Assembly: GCA_024401095.1 (NCBI GenBank)
Contig: JAKSLR010000018.1
Span: forward strand, 1-59,344
Direction: 5' to 3'
Source of the DNA: Bacteroidaceae bacterium
Lineage (GTDB): Bacteria > Bacteroidota > Bacteroidia > Bacteroidales > Bacteroidaceae
DNA: 59,344 bases
The notes under the pieces were generated by a model that made no database searches, had not been told where the DNA came from, and saw only the letters and a list, made by a program, of their open reading frames with translations. Position 1 is the stretch's first letter. Each line of letters starts with the position of its first letter. Of this stretch, positions 44,517-52,620 are shown in pieces. Position numbers and translations under genes: made by a program.

Positions 44517-46948
44517 TTAAAATACCTATGAAGAAACTCATTACCCTTTGTCTGAGCTGCCTCTGTGCAGTCATGGCTGTGGCGCAGAACTACACCACAG
44601 TGACAGACATACCGTATGTAAATGACGGTGAAACAGATGCCTATCGTCTGGAACGCTGCAAGTTGGATTTCTACTACCCGACAGATCGCAAGAACTTCCC
44701 TACCATCGTGTGGTTCCACGGTGGAGGACTGGAAGGCGGCCAGAAGGAAATTCCACAGTATTTCAAGGATAACGGCATTGGTGTGATAGGTGTGAACTAC
44801 CGTCTCTACCCTAAGGTAAAGAATCCGGGTTATATTCAAGATGCAGCCATGGCAGTAGCCTGGGCGTTCAAGCATGTAGAAGAATACGGCGGCAGCAAGG
44901 ACCGCATCTTCGTGAGCGGACATAGTGCCGGAGGTTACCTGGCACTTATTCTGGCTACCGACAAAAAATGGATGGCAGAATACGGTGAAGACTGCGACAA
45001 GGTAGCTGCTTACCTGCCAGTGAGCGGTCAGACCGTGACTCACTTCACCATTCGTAAGGAGAGAGGACTTCCAAACGGAATTCCTATCATCGACGAATAT
45101 GCTCCTGTTAACAAGACCCGCAAGGATACAGCCCCTATTTTCATGATTACTGGTGGACGTATGCTGGAAATGGCAGACCGCTGGGAAGAAAATGCCTTGT
45201 TCCTGTCTGTTTCAAGAAACATCGGAAATACCCGTGTAAGCTTGAACGAGCTGGAGGGCTTTGACCACAATACCGTATTGCCACCTGCTACCTTGCAGAT
45301 TGTAAATTACATCAAGAAGGCTTGTCCTGAGCTGAATCCTCCATACATGGTTAAGGTGCCTGGAACAGAGGCTTTCACTCCATACCGTATGCAGGGTGCA
45401 CAGGCTCCTCGTGATCCATTTGGCCCTATCAGCAACATGGTACCTACTTTCCTGGTCATTGCCGACAAGGCTCCAGCTTCTGGTGCAGAGGCACTGAAGG
45501 TGGTGGATGACCTGGGCATTCGCGAATTGGCTACTGAACTGGGTGCTTCTTACGTGGTTTCTGGTCCTGTAGACCTGGAAGGCTACGACAAGATTTTCAA
45601 TGCACTCAAGGTAATAGGTAACCTGAAGGTCATTGGTATAGGTCAGGGTGCTACCTGTGTTAATCAGGTCATTGCACAGCATGCCGAGGAAATTGCAGGC
45701 ATCTTCACCTATGGAGGAAAGCCAGGTACTTACACCTCTGCTTGCCCTGTTCCTGCTTTCGTGGCAGGTGCTACAGCCAAGCAGGTAGCTAAGCAGTACA
45801 TTGCACAGAATGCTGCCGTTCTTACCGCTACTGAGGGTAAGAACCAGATTTATGCCAATGCAGAGGAACCTCTGCAGCGTGTAGTAGTGAGCACAGCAGC
45901 CTATGCTTCTGCAAAGGAGGCCTTCACCGCTGCCTGGGAGCAGGTGCTCAGCAAGAACTACCGTTTTGGCAATCTGGGTAAGACCTGGTACTACGGCAAG
46001 GAACGTGGCAAGGGTGGTGTCTATGAACTGGAACCTACCGTATGGCCAGGCCATGCAGGTGTAGAGCGCACCGTGAAACTGATTGACATTCCGGGTAAGG
46101 AAACCAAATACCTGTGGTATGAATACTTCCCGCAGGGTACAGGCGATGCTGCCAAGCCAGCAGAGAAGAGCATTCCTCTTATGATTCTGTTGCACGGCAA
46201 TACCAATGACCCTCGTACTCAGGCAGAGATGAGTGGTTTCATTGAACTGGCTGCCGAGGAGAAATTTGCAGTGGCAGAGCTGGAGTGGCAGGGCAATGGC
46301 TATGAGGCTATGGGCCTGGATGGCATTGAGGCTACCATTCTGCAGATTCTGCAGGAGCATCCTCAGCTGGATCCTAGCCGTGTCTATGCCGAGGGCCTGA
46401 GTGCTGGTTCATTCACTGCCAGCACCTTGGGTGTACACAGCAGCCATCTGTTTGCTGCTGTAGGTGGTCACAGCGGTGGTTTGTTCCCTAGTGGTACTAT
46501 GCGTTCTTTCGGCATGAACTACGACCTGCTCATGAAGACTGCTCTCCAGAAGCAGGGTCATGTGGAAATGCCATATTGCTCTGTCTGCGGAACAGACGAT
46601 GAGGTTGTAGTCTTCCCTAAGGAGGGCAGCTATGAGAAGAGCAGCATCTACTGGGCATGGAAAATGTACCAGACTTTGAACTGCATGCCAGTGCAGGAAA
46701 AGCTCGATTTCCAGAAAGATGCTACCTTTGGCCAGACCTTGCTGAACCGTCAGCATGTGGAGACCAACAAGCACATCAGTATGGAGATTGGTGAGCAGCA
46801 GAATGCAGCCGGTGTTCCTCTCATCAAGTTCGTGGCAGTAAACAACTATGCACACTGGAACTTCAAGCCTACAGCGCGCATCATGTGGGATTACTACAAG
46901 CATTTCAGCCGCGACCAGAAGACTGGAAAACTGATTTATACCAAGTAA
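44513..46948 (+). CDS. Exported protein with two alpha/beta-hydrolase (esterase) domains
   Basis: The protein (811 residues from 44513) has a signal peptide ending MAVAQ. The N-terminal domain is a BD-FAE/carboxylesterase fold with the oxyanion motif WFHGGGLEGG and nucleophile S138 in GHSAGG. The C-terminal half is like a polyhydroxybutyrate-depolymerase or feruloyl-esterase fold with LLHGNTNDPRTQAE and nucleophile S630 in GLSAGS. A middle segment (about 280-480) resembles a third such fold with GIGQGAT in the serine position, probably inactive. Beside a rhamnosidase, de-esterification of pectin or arabinoxylan-like glycans is plausible. Starts at 44501 and 44528 are also possible; 44513 overlaps the rhamnosidase stop. 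Confidence 0.83.
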   Translation: MIKIPMKKLITLCLSCLCAVMAVAQNYTTVTDIPYVNDGETDAYRLERCKLDFYYPTDRKNFPTIVWFHGGGLEGGQKEIPQYFKDNGIGVIGVNYRLYPKVKNPGYIQDAAMAVAWAFKHVEEYGGSKDRIFVSGHSAGGYLALILATDKKWMAEYGEDCDKVAAYLPVSGQTVTHFTIRKERGLPNGIPIIDEYAPVNKTRKDTAPIFMITGGRMLEMADRWEENALFLSVSRNIGNTRVSLNELEGFDHNTVLPPATLQIVNYIKKACPELNPPYMVKVPGTEAFTPYRMQGAQAPRDPFGPISNMVPTFLVIADKAPASGAEALKVVDDLGIRELATELGASYVVSGPVDLEGYDKIFNALKVIGNLKVIGIGQGATCVNQVIAQHAEEIAGIFTYGGKPGTYTSACPVPAFVAGATAKQVAKQYIAQNAAVLTATEGKNQIYANAEEPLQRVVVSTAAYASAKEAFTAAWEQVLSKNYRFGNLGKTWYYGKERGKGGVYELEPTVWPGHAGVERTVKLIDIPGKETKYLWYEYFPQGTGDAAKPAEKSIPLMILLHGNTNDPRTQAEMSGFIELAAEEKFAVAELEWQGNGYEAMGLDGIEATILQILQEHPQLDPSRVYAEGLSAGSFTASTLGVHSSHLFAAVGGHSGGLFPSGTMRSFGMNYDLLMKTALQKQGHVEMPYCSVCGTDDEVVVFPKEGSYEKSSIYWAWKMYQTLNCMPVQEKLDFQKDATFGQTLLNRQHVETNKHISMEIGEQQNAAGVPLIKFVAVNNYAHWNFKPTARIMWDYYKHFSRDQKTGKLIYTK

Positions 46949-47550
46949 TGATAAAGAACATTATCTTTGATTTAGCCGGTGTCGTGCTCAACCTGAACCT
47001 TGAGCGCGACACCGCTGCTTTAGTTGCAGCAGGTCTGCCAGACTACGTGACCTGCCTGAAGAATCCTGCCTTGAAAAAAGTACTGGAAGGCTTTCTGAAT
47101 GGACTGACTAGCCAGGAGGTGTTCCTGCGGGACATACGTCCGTTCTGCAAGCCCGGTGTCACAGAGGAAGAGATTCTCTGGGCCATGAATGCAGTGCTCG
47201 ACGATATCCCCCGGGCGCGCATAGAGCGTATAGCCGGCCTTAAGAAGCGATATAAGGTGTATCTGCTCAGCAACATCTACGATACTGCCTGGGAGCATGC
47301 CGTGCACCAGATAGAGAAAAGCGGCTATCGGGTTTCCGACCTTTTTCATGAAACCTTCCTGAGCTATGAGATGCAGCTGGCCAAGCCAGACCCTCGCATC
47401 TTTCAGGAGGTCATACTTGCCACTGGGCTTATCCCGCAGGAAACGGTCTATTTCGACGATACCCGGGAGAATATAGAAGTGGGTAATTCCTTGGGATTCC
47501 ACTCCGTTCTGGTTCCTATGAACAGGCTGGAAATATGTCTGGAGGATTAA
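46948..47550 (+). CDS. HAD-superfamily hydrolase
   Basis: The 200-residue cytoplasmic protein belongs to the HAD fold, group IA. Motif I is FDLAGVVLNL, with the nucleophile Asp but Ala where many phosphatases have the second Asp; motif II is LLSNIYD, motif III Lys is in AKPDPRIFQ and motif IV is VYFDDTREN. The DLxGV form is common in the YihX-like branch, so loss of function is not implied. It overlaps the esterase stop by one base. It may dephosphorylate a sugar phosphate from the same pathway. Confidence 0.88.
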   Translation: MIKNIIFDLAGVVLNLNLERDTAALVAAGLPDYVTCLKNPALKKVLEGFLNGLTSQEVFLRDIRPFCKPGVTEEEILWAMNAVLDDIPRARIERIAGLKKRYKVYLLSNIYDTAWEHAVHQIEKSGYRVSDLFHETFLSYEMQLAKPDPRIFQEVILATGLIPQETVYFDDTRENIEVGNSLGFHSVLVPMNRLEICLED

Positions 47551-47553
47551 CTG

Positions 47554-48699
47554 CTATTTTTTTAGCCAGTGTTCCTTCAGCCATGCACGTACCGGTTCAT
47601 CATACAGGCGCAGTGCAGCGTAGGCAATGCCCAGGGCAATGAGTAGCGTGCAGAATCCTATCATGAGATGTGTTCCCAGTGCAGCATCGGTATGGCGCTG
47701 ATACCAGGAAGTGTGCATGTAGATAATAGGGTAGTGCGTAATATACAGTGGGAAGGAAATCTCGCCCAGGAACTTGCAGATACCTGTGGTTTTCTTGCCC
47801 AGTGTGCTTCCGGCACCTATGGAAAGAATCAGCGGGAAGACCAGCAGGATGCACACCAGCTGGTAGATGCCGTCGTAGATCTTGTGTGTAGTTCCCAGGT
47901 TCGGGATACCCAGCATGATGAGTACCATGAGGGCAGTGACTACAAAGCCGTTGTTTATCTTGATGGTTTTTCCCATTCTGCTCAGCAGCAAGCCACAGAG
48001 GAAGGGGTAAAGCAAGCGTACATAACCTATATACAGGTTCTCTGGATTCAGGTAGAAACCACCTATCACAGAGTATTGCTGCCATTCGGTAACCAGATTG
48101 CCGAACAGGTTCAGGTGCAGGGTGCAGTCGGCAGTCAAGACAGCGCTCAGAGCCACCAGAATGGCCAGGACGGTGCGTCCGGTCCTGCGCAGGAACAGCG
48201 CATAGAAAATGTTGGCCACATACTCAAACATCAGGGTCCAGATTGGGCCGTCAATGCTGGTCAGCTCTCCCCATCCACGTATATCCATGGAAGAAGGAAG
48301 TGGAATCATGCAGATCAGGAGCAGAGACTGTACCAGCAGCATCCACCAGGCAGCATCGTCCACCTTGTTGAAAATCTCACAGTCGCCGGAATAGTAAAAG
48401 AAGCAGACACCCACCAGCACACCCATGATGACCATAGGGTGCAGTCGGGTAATTCTTCGCTTGAAGAAGCCCCAGGTACTCATCTTGTCCCAGCGGTCGT
48501 CATACGCATAGCCGATGACAAAACCGCTCAGTGCAAAGAAGAAATCCACAGCCAGATAGCCGTGTGCCATGAAGTTGCTTACATACTCTGCCGGGTAGCA
48601 TTCTACCAGGTGGTACAGCACCACTACCAGCGCAGCTACACCGCGTAAGCCATCTAATATCTCGTATCTTGGTTTTGATTCCAGAAAACTGTTTTTCAT
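47554..48699 (-). CDS. Acyltransferase 3 family membrane protein
   Basis: The 381-residue protein has about ten membrane helices and the family motifs YEILDGLRGVAALVVVLYHL near the N-terminus (with the catalytic-type His) and FKRRITRLHPM. Members transfer acetyl or other acyl groups to cell-surface glycans. The ATG at 48699 overlaps the stop of the upstream VanX-type gene as ATGA, so translation is coupled and longer upstream starts are not needed. The gene ends close to the convergent HAD gene. Confidence 0.92.
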   Translation of the reverse strand: MKNSFLESKPRYEILDGLRGVAALVVVLYHLVECYPAEYVSNFMAHGYLAVDFFFALSGFVIGYAYDDRWDKMSTWGFFKRRITRLHPMVIMGVLVGVCFFYYSGDCEIFNKVDDAAWWMLLVQSLLLICMIPLPSSMDIRGWGELTSIDGPIWTLMFEYVANIFYALFLRRTGRTVLAILVALSAVLTADCTLHLNLFGNLVTEWQQYSVIGGFYLNPENLYIGYVRLLYPFLCGLLLSRMGKTIKINNGFVVTALMVLIMLGIPNLGTTHKIYDGIYQLVCILLVFPLILSIGAGSTLGKKTTGICKFLGEISFPLYITHYPIIYMHTSWYQRHTDAALGTHLMIGFCTLLIALGIAYAALRLYDEPVRAWLKEHWLKK

Positions 48700-49436
48700 T
48701 TTATCACATTTGAGTTTATAGGGAAGGTAAAATAGGTATCCGGATAAGGTTCGTTTTTCAGTGTAAAGTGCCACCATTCACTGTCCAGAGGCTTGAAACC
48801 ATGCTTCAGCATAGCCTTTTGCAGAATCATGCGGTTGTCATATTGCTGCTGGTTGATAGGCTGGTAAGCGCCAGCTTCTTCACCCGGCAGGACATCAGGA
48901 TGTGATGCCTGTCCAAAATAATCATAGGTGCAGCCCATGTCCACTTCGCGTTCCAGTTTCATGTCGAAAAGGGTGAGGTCCACAGTAGAGCCTCGGGTGT
49001 GTCCAGACTTTCGTGCAATATAACCTTCTGGGATAAGCACTTTCTTTTCCAGTTCCGGATAGAAATACTCCTTCATGCGTACATCTGCAGTATCTTCAGC
49101 CCACAGCATGAAGTAATCCACGGCGCACTGCGGGCGGTACGTATCAAAGATCTTGATCAGGTAACCCTGTTCTTGCAGGTCCTGGCTTACTGCCTTCAGG
49201 GAATCTGCAGCCTCACGGGTCAGCAAGGCCAGAGGCTCTTCGTATCCGGGAATACGGTCGCCAATGAAGTTATATGTACTGAAATAGCGTATTTCCAGAA
49301 TAGCTTCTGGTATGACATCAGTAACAAGGACAAATCCCGAAGCATCTTCTTCCGGTGCTAGTGTAACGGTTTCTACTTTCGATGTGCAACTTATTAACAG
49401 CAGTCCTAAAAACAGGGAAATAAAGGTCTTTTTCAT
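48696..49436 (-). CDS. D-alanyl-D-alanine dipeptidase (VanX/DdpX-like, M15D) lipoprotein
   Basis: The 246-residue protein has a lipobox (LLLISC, C17), so it is membrane anchored. The zinc site is visible as SGHTRGSTVDLTL (H and D of the HxxxxxxD motif) and EWWHF, the usual glutamate base and last ligand. IKIFDTYRPQ is another family landmark. It would split D-Ala-D-Ala from cell wall turnover. In Bacteroidota such enzymes occur without vancomycin resistance genes, and no vanH or vanA is seen here. It is coupled to the acyltransferase. Confidence 0.92.
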   Translation of the reverse strand: MKKTFISLFLGLLLISCTSKVETVTLAPEEDASGFVLVTDVIPEAILEIRYFSTYNFIGDRIPGYEEPLALLTREAADSLKAVSQDLQEQGYLIKIFDTYRPQCAVDYFMLWAEDTADVRMKEYFYPELEKKVLIPEGYIARKSGHTRGSTVDLTLFDMKLEREVDMGCTYDYFGQASHPDVLPGEEAGAYQPINQQQYDNRMILQKAMLKHGFKPLDSEWWHFTLKNEPYPDTYFTFPINSNVIK

Positions 49437-49494
49437 TTTGATTCTGTCTTTTATGGTTGCAAAGATAAAAAAAGCATTCATTTTTTACTGTATT

Positions 49495-49512
49495 TATTGT
49501 AACTATTGTAAC
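49495..49512 (+). repeat. Tandem 9-bp repeat TATTGTAAC
   Basis: TATTGTAAC appears twice directly adjacent, between the divergent VanX-type and DUF6249 genes. Similar pairs lie at 54354-54371 and 59284-59303. Confidence 0.6.
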
Positions 49513-49552
49513 TGCTCTGAAAAATCTTCCTGAGTTATGGAAAAAAATGTTT

Positions 49553-49560
49553 TATTTTTG
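49553..49560 (+). promoter_or_regulatory. Promoter -7 box of the DUF6249-sigma operon
   Basis: TATTTTTG matches TAnnTTTG, about 55 bp before the ATG at 49615. Confidence 0.55.
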
Positions 49561-49614
49561 CAACCTTTTTCCTGTGGCTTGCGTCTATGGGTAAAAGACT
49601 CAAGACAAAAGTAT

Positions 49615-50337
49615 ATGAAAAAGACAGTATTTCTTAAATTAGTTGCAGTTACTGTAGTGCTTTTTGCAAGTGCAGTATCCGTTTCTGCGGAACCAGAAAA
49701 GAGAGTAGAAGCTACAGATTCTGTGGCTGTTCCTGTGGAGATTTCCCAGATTCAGAATGAGTATCAGCTGGAGGCTTATAAGTTAAAACTTCAGCATGAG
49801 TATGAACTTCAGAAGATAAACAATGAAAAGGAACTGAAGCTGGAGGAAATGGAAAATGAAGATAACCAGAAGCAAAGAATAGATAACAGAGAAAGAAGAA
49901 GATTGAGTGATCTTGAGAATCTTTTCATGGCCATTATTTTTGTTCTTCTGTTCCCTGCGGTGTTGGTCATTGCTTATTTTAATTACGCCAAGCGCAAGCA
50001 GCAGCGCCAGGATCAGTTGTTCGACTTGGCTCGTTCTGGCGTTCATGTTCAGCCAGAACTCCTGGATCTGATACAGCCAAGAAGTTCTTTTGGTTTTGCA
50101 GGAGCAATGAATGTAAAAGGCGTGAATTCAAATGACCTGACATATTGCATGAACCGTATATTGTGGGCTGTATTTTCAGGTCTTGCAGGTTTGGGTCTTG
50201 CTTGCGCTACATACCAGGGACTCTTCTTCTACGTAGGAATAACTGTTAGTGCTGTACTGCTGCTGCAGGCTATATTCAGATACATTTTGGCAACTCGTAT
50301 TAATCAAAAAGAAAAGGACTCGGAAAATGCTCAATAA
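49615..50337 (+). CDS. DUF6249-like membrane protein
   Basis: The 240-residue protein has a signal peptide (MKKTVFLKLVAVTVVLFASA), a charged coiled coil of about 60 residues (YQLEAYKLKLQHEYELQKIN), one membrane helix (LFMAIIFVLLFPAVLVIAYF), a cytoplasmic basic stretch and two further C-terminal helices. It fits the DUF6249 proteins that stand next to sigma factor genes in Bacteroidota. It overlaps the sigma gene by 11 bp. It may sense envelope state and signal to the sigma factor; this is inferred from order only. ATG 49615 is chosen by the signal peptide. Confidence 0.75.
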   Translation: MKKTVFLKLVAVTVVLFASAVSVSAEPEKRVEATDSVAVPVEISQIQNEYQLEAYKLKLQHEYELQKINNEKELKLEEMENEDNQKQRIDNRERRRLSDLENLFMAIIFVLLFPAVLVIAYFNYAKRKQQRQDQLFDLARSGVHVQPELLDLIQPRSSFGFAGAMNVKGVNSNDLTYCMNRILWAVFSGLAGLGLACATYQGLFFYVGITVSAVLLLQAIFRYILATRINQKEKDSENAQ

Positions 50338-50899
50338 CCTGGAAGAACAAGCGTGGATTGCACGTTGCAAGCTTTTAGGCGATGAAAAGGCATTTACCTA
50401 TCTGGTGAGGCGTTACCATAAACGTATTCTGCGTTTTTTCCTGATGTTGACCAATGGCAATCAAGCCGATAGCGACGACTTGGCTCAGGAGACTTTCATT
50501 AAGGTCTGGAGGCGCATGGACTCGCTCCAGCAGTTTTCAAACTTTTCTACCTGGCTGTACCGGATAGCTTACAGAGTCTTTCTGGATTACAGCAGAACTA
50601 CAGACCACGTAACGGTTACAGAAGATGAAAACCTGCCAGAAATGGGATTCTCTGATGATTCCAGTGAAAACCTGCAGATAGAAGAACGGAACAATATCGT
50701 CCGGCTAGCCTTGGCGCAGCTTCCTGAAAATGAAAGAACTTGTATGGTACTTTTCTACATACAGGAACTAAGTATAAAGGAAATAGAAAAAATCACCAGT
50801 TTCTCGGCTGGCACAGTTAAAAGCTACTTGAGCCGTGGCAGGGAAAATCTGCGAAAACACTCATTCCTAAAAGAACTGATTCACGATGAAAAAAGATAA
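50327..50899 (+). CDS. RNA polymerase sigma factor, ECF-type
   Basis: The 190-residue protein has region 2 (DEKAFTYLVRRYHKRILRFF, then DDLAQETFIKVWRRMDSLQQ, FSTWLYRIAYRVFLDYSR) and region 4 (LAQLPENERTCMVLFYIQEL and GTVKSYLSRGRENLRK). This is the ECF plan, without regions 1 and 3. It overlaps both neighbours, so the three genes form one unit: DUF6249, sigma and a small membrane protein. Its regulon is unknown; autoregulation of the operon would be typical. Confidence 0.93.
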   Translation: MLNNLEEQAWIARCKLLGDEKAFTYLVRRYHKRILRFFLMLTNGNQADSDDLAQETFIKVWRRMDSLQQFSNFSTWLYRIAYRVFLDYSRTTDHVTVTEDENLPEMGFSDDSSENLQIEERNNIVRLALAQLPENERTCMVLFYIQELSIKEIEKITSFSAGTVKSYLSRGRENLRKHSFLKELIHDEKR

Positions 50900-51239
50900 A
50901 TATAAACTATCTGAGATCCTCCAGCAGTCTTGCCCGGAACCTAAAGGTGAGATTGATTTCGAGGAACGTCTGATGCAGCGTATTGAGCATCAGAAACGCC
51001 TGGCTCCAGAGCGGAAAAAGCGGGTGCTGAGCGATATGCTGAAGGATCTTCTTCTTTCCCCACTGGTACTGATATTTACGGTATTTGCTCTCATTTTGAT
51101 AAACTGGAAGGAAATACTAGGAATATTGCAGGAAAAAGTGCCAGGACTGAACCTGGATGCCTGGTACATCTACCCATTCTGTGGGGTCTTACTCATGGTT
51201 GTGCTAGCCTTTTACTTTAGTGAACTGCAAGAGGATTAA
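50886..51239 (+). CDS. Small membrane protein, possible anti-sigma factor
   Basis: The 117-residue protein has a charged cytoplasmic N-terminus of about 55 residues and two membrane helices (LLLSPLVLIFTVFALILINW and YPFCGVLLMVVLAFYFSEL). Its start overlaps the sigma gene by 14 bp. Position and topology fit a membrane anti-sigma factor, but no ZAS motif (HxxxCxxC) or other family mark is seen, so the role remains a proposal. Confidence 0.7.
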   Translation: MKKDKYKLSEILQQSCPEPKGEIDFEERLMQRIEHQKRLAPERKKRVLSDMLKDLLLSPLVLIFTVFALILINWKEILGILQEKVPGLNLDAWYIYPFCGVLLMVVLAFYFSELQED

Positions 51240-51252
51240 AGTCTGAAATCCC

Positions 51253-51282
51253 ATAGAGAGCCACGAATTCGTGGCTCTCTAT
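51253..51282. terminator. 30-bp perfect palindrome downstream of the sigma operon
   Basis: ATAGAGAGCCACG (51253-51265) and CGTGGCTCTCTAT (51270-51282) flank AATT; the whole 30 bp equals its own reverse complement. No strong T-tract follows (ATCGTTTAG), so it may serve as a bidirectional weak terminator between convergent genes. Confidence 0.65.
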
Positions 51283-51307
51283 CGTTTAGCAATGTGTGAA
51301 TAATCTC

Positions 51308-51699
51308 TTAATCCTGTGTGATTTCTTCTGGAGAAAGGCCAGTAGCTTGGGATATGATACTAACATCTATACCCAGTTCTTTTAGTTTTCGGGCAGTTTC
51401 TAATGCTTTTTTAGCTTCCCCTTCAGCAAGTCCTTCTGCTTTTCCTTCCGCACGTCCTTTCAGAAAGCGGTCTGCCATCTGGCTCTCGTAGATATAGCGG
51501 TTCATGCGCTCATACTCGTAGGCTTCGCGCAGTTCCATAGGCATGCAGTGCTCTCTGGCTTCATGTTCCAGTTCCTTAAAAAGAGGATCCTTGTCGGCAA
51601 ATGGCATTTCTTTCAAGTTTTTTGAATTGTTAATCACATAGGCCAGCTCTTCCAGTCTTCCTGTGCAGTCTTGCCATCGGTATCTTTTTCAAATACCAT
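51308..51699 (-). pseudogene. Deleted remnant of an Rpn-type PD-(D/E)XK nuclease gene
   Basis: Compared with the intact gene at 54451, this copy keeps the promoter region and the first codons (51699 leftward, MVFEKDTDGKTAQ against MVFTNNTDGMSAQ). It then jumps to the C-terminal part (EELAYVINNSKNLKEMPFADKD against EKLTYVINNSRFMETMPFTD). About 110-120 codons, including the nuclease core, are missing. The head reads into a stop (after WKSWPM) because the two parts are out of frame by one. The tail still forms an open frame of 109 codons from a GTG at 51637, ending LSPEEITQD, with a Gly/Glu/Ala-rich repeat (KGRAEGKAEGLAEGEAKK). It is probably non-functional. Confidence 0.8.
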
Positions 51700-51713
51700 A
51701 GTACTTCCACTTG

Positions 51714-51721
51714 CAAAAATA
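51714..51721 (-). promoter_or_regulatory. Promoter -7 box retained by the nuclease remnant
   Basis: On the minus strand TATTTTTG lies 14 bp before the old start codon. The sequence GCAAGTGGAAGTACTATGGT that follows is shared with the intact copy. Confidence 0.5.
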
Positions 51722-52041
51722 CGGGAAGTTTTTGAGAAAGCCAAAAGAAGTGCTTGCTTTTTATGATCGTAGAGTCATTTGAGGAATGAAGAAGGATTAA
51801 TGTAAAAAACCGTTATCCCAATTATAAAATGCGTTAGTGCAGATTCTATGGATTATATAGACAAAACTGAAAAATGAGATAATGGAATATTTAACAGCAA
51901 GTTCAGTTTGATAGTTGTATACGGCAGTGCAGTATAAGAAAGTTGTAATAATCCCGGTAACAAGTACAAGATAATCAAAACAGTTTAGAGTTTTTGGCTT
52001 TTTTCTTCTTCCTTTTTTTCTTTATTAATCTTCACCCCTGT
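51722..52041. other. Intergenic gap without visible gene
   Basis: AT-rich sequence upstream of the nuclease remnant and downstream of the 52042 gene. I see no coding pattern, no tRNA and no clear palindrome. A T-rich stretch at 52000-52025 could end transcription of the minus-strand gene. Confidence 0.5.
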
Positions 52042-52545
52042 CTATTTAATTCCTACAACAAATACTACTTCGTGCATCTTTGAACTGGTAACAGGATCGA
52101 AGAAATATCGAATACTATATGATACTTTCTTTTTATCTAGAGTCAATTCCGTACAGGGACCAACCATGAGTTCTTTTCTATATTTATTATCATTGAGAAA
52201 TTGCCCTCCTCCAAGAATGCCGATTTTGGGAATAATATTTTTCTTTTTACCACATTTATAACCAAAAAGCAAAGGAGCCGATACATTTACAGCTTCAAAT
52301 TTTATCCAAAATACCATTCCTAAATCTACGGCAACCTCAAGGACTTTATTATTTTTAGTACCAAATGTCCATTGATTGTCAAATCCAACAGAAACACCAG
52401 GAACATCTCCCGTTGCCCAGTTACCAGTCATATCTACGTCAATATGATAAAAACCTAATCCTAAGTTAATAGAATTTTGTGTATGTTGTGCTTTTGCAGA
52501 ACACGCAAAACACAAAAATGAAAAAATCAGTATTATTTTTTTCAT
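52042..52545 (-). CDS. Small exported beta-barrel-like protein of unknown function
   Basis: The 167-residue protein has a signal peptide (MKKIILIFSFLCFACSAKAQ). The remainder has alternating-hydrophobic, Gly- and aromatic-rich strands (INLGLGFYHIDVDMTG, VLEVAVDLGMVFWIKFEAV, KVSYSIRYFFDPV) and ends in VVFVVGIK. This is compatible with an 8-stranded outer-membrane barrel of the outer-membrane-protein superfamily. I do not recognise a specific family. It stands alone, 75 bp downstream of the serpin gene on the same strand. Confidence 0.7.
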   Translation of the reverse strand: MKKIILIFSFLCFACSAKAQHTQNSINLGLGFYHIDVDMTGNWATGDVPGVSVGFDNQWTFGTKNNKVLEVAVDLGMVFWIKFEAVNVSAPLLFGYKCGKKKNIIPKIGILGGGQFLNDNKYRKELMVGPCTELTLDKKKVSYSIRYFFDPVTSSKMHEVVFVVGIK

Positions 52546-52620
52546 TTTTATTCGTATATCTGGAAATTAAATGGTGTTTAATGTAATATGTTTTAATACA
52601 TGTTACATGTAGATGAATTC

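Noticed and set aside
45212..46360. 382-codon minus-strand open frame inside the esterase gene
   Set aside because: Antisense shadow; the plus-strand frame has signal peptide and catalytic motifs, this one has none.
46948..47550. HAD protein inactivated by loss of the second Asp in motif I
   Set aside because: The DLxGV form is normal in one branch of the family, and the other motifs are intact.
47668..48648. 326-codon plus-strand frame opposite the acyltransferase
   Set aside because: His/Gln-rich shadow frame; the minus strand has membrane helices and acyltransferase motifs.
48696..49436. Vancomycin-resistance gene cluster
   Set aside because: Only a VanX-type dipeptidase is present; no vanH, vanA or regulator genes are nearby, so a cell-wall turnover role is more likely.
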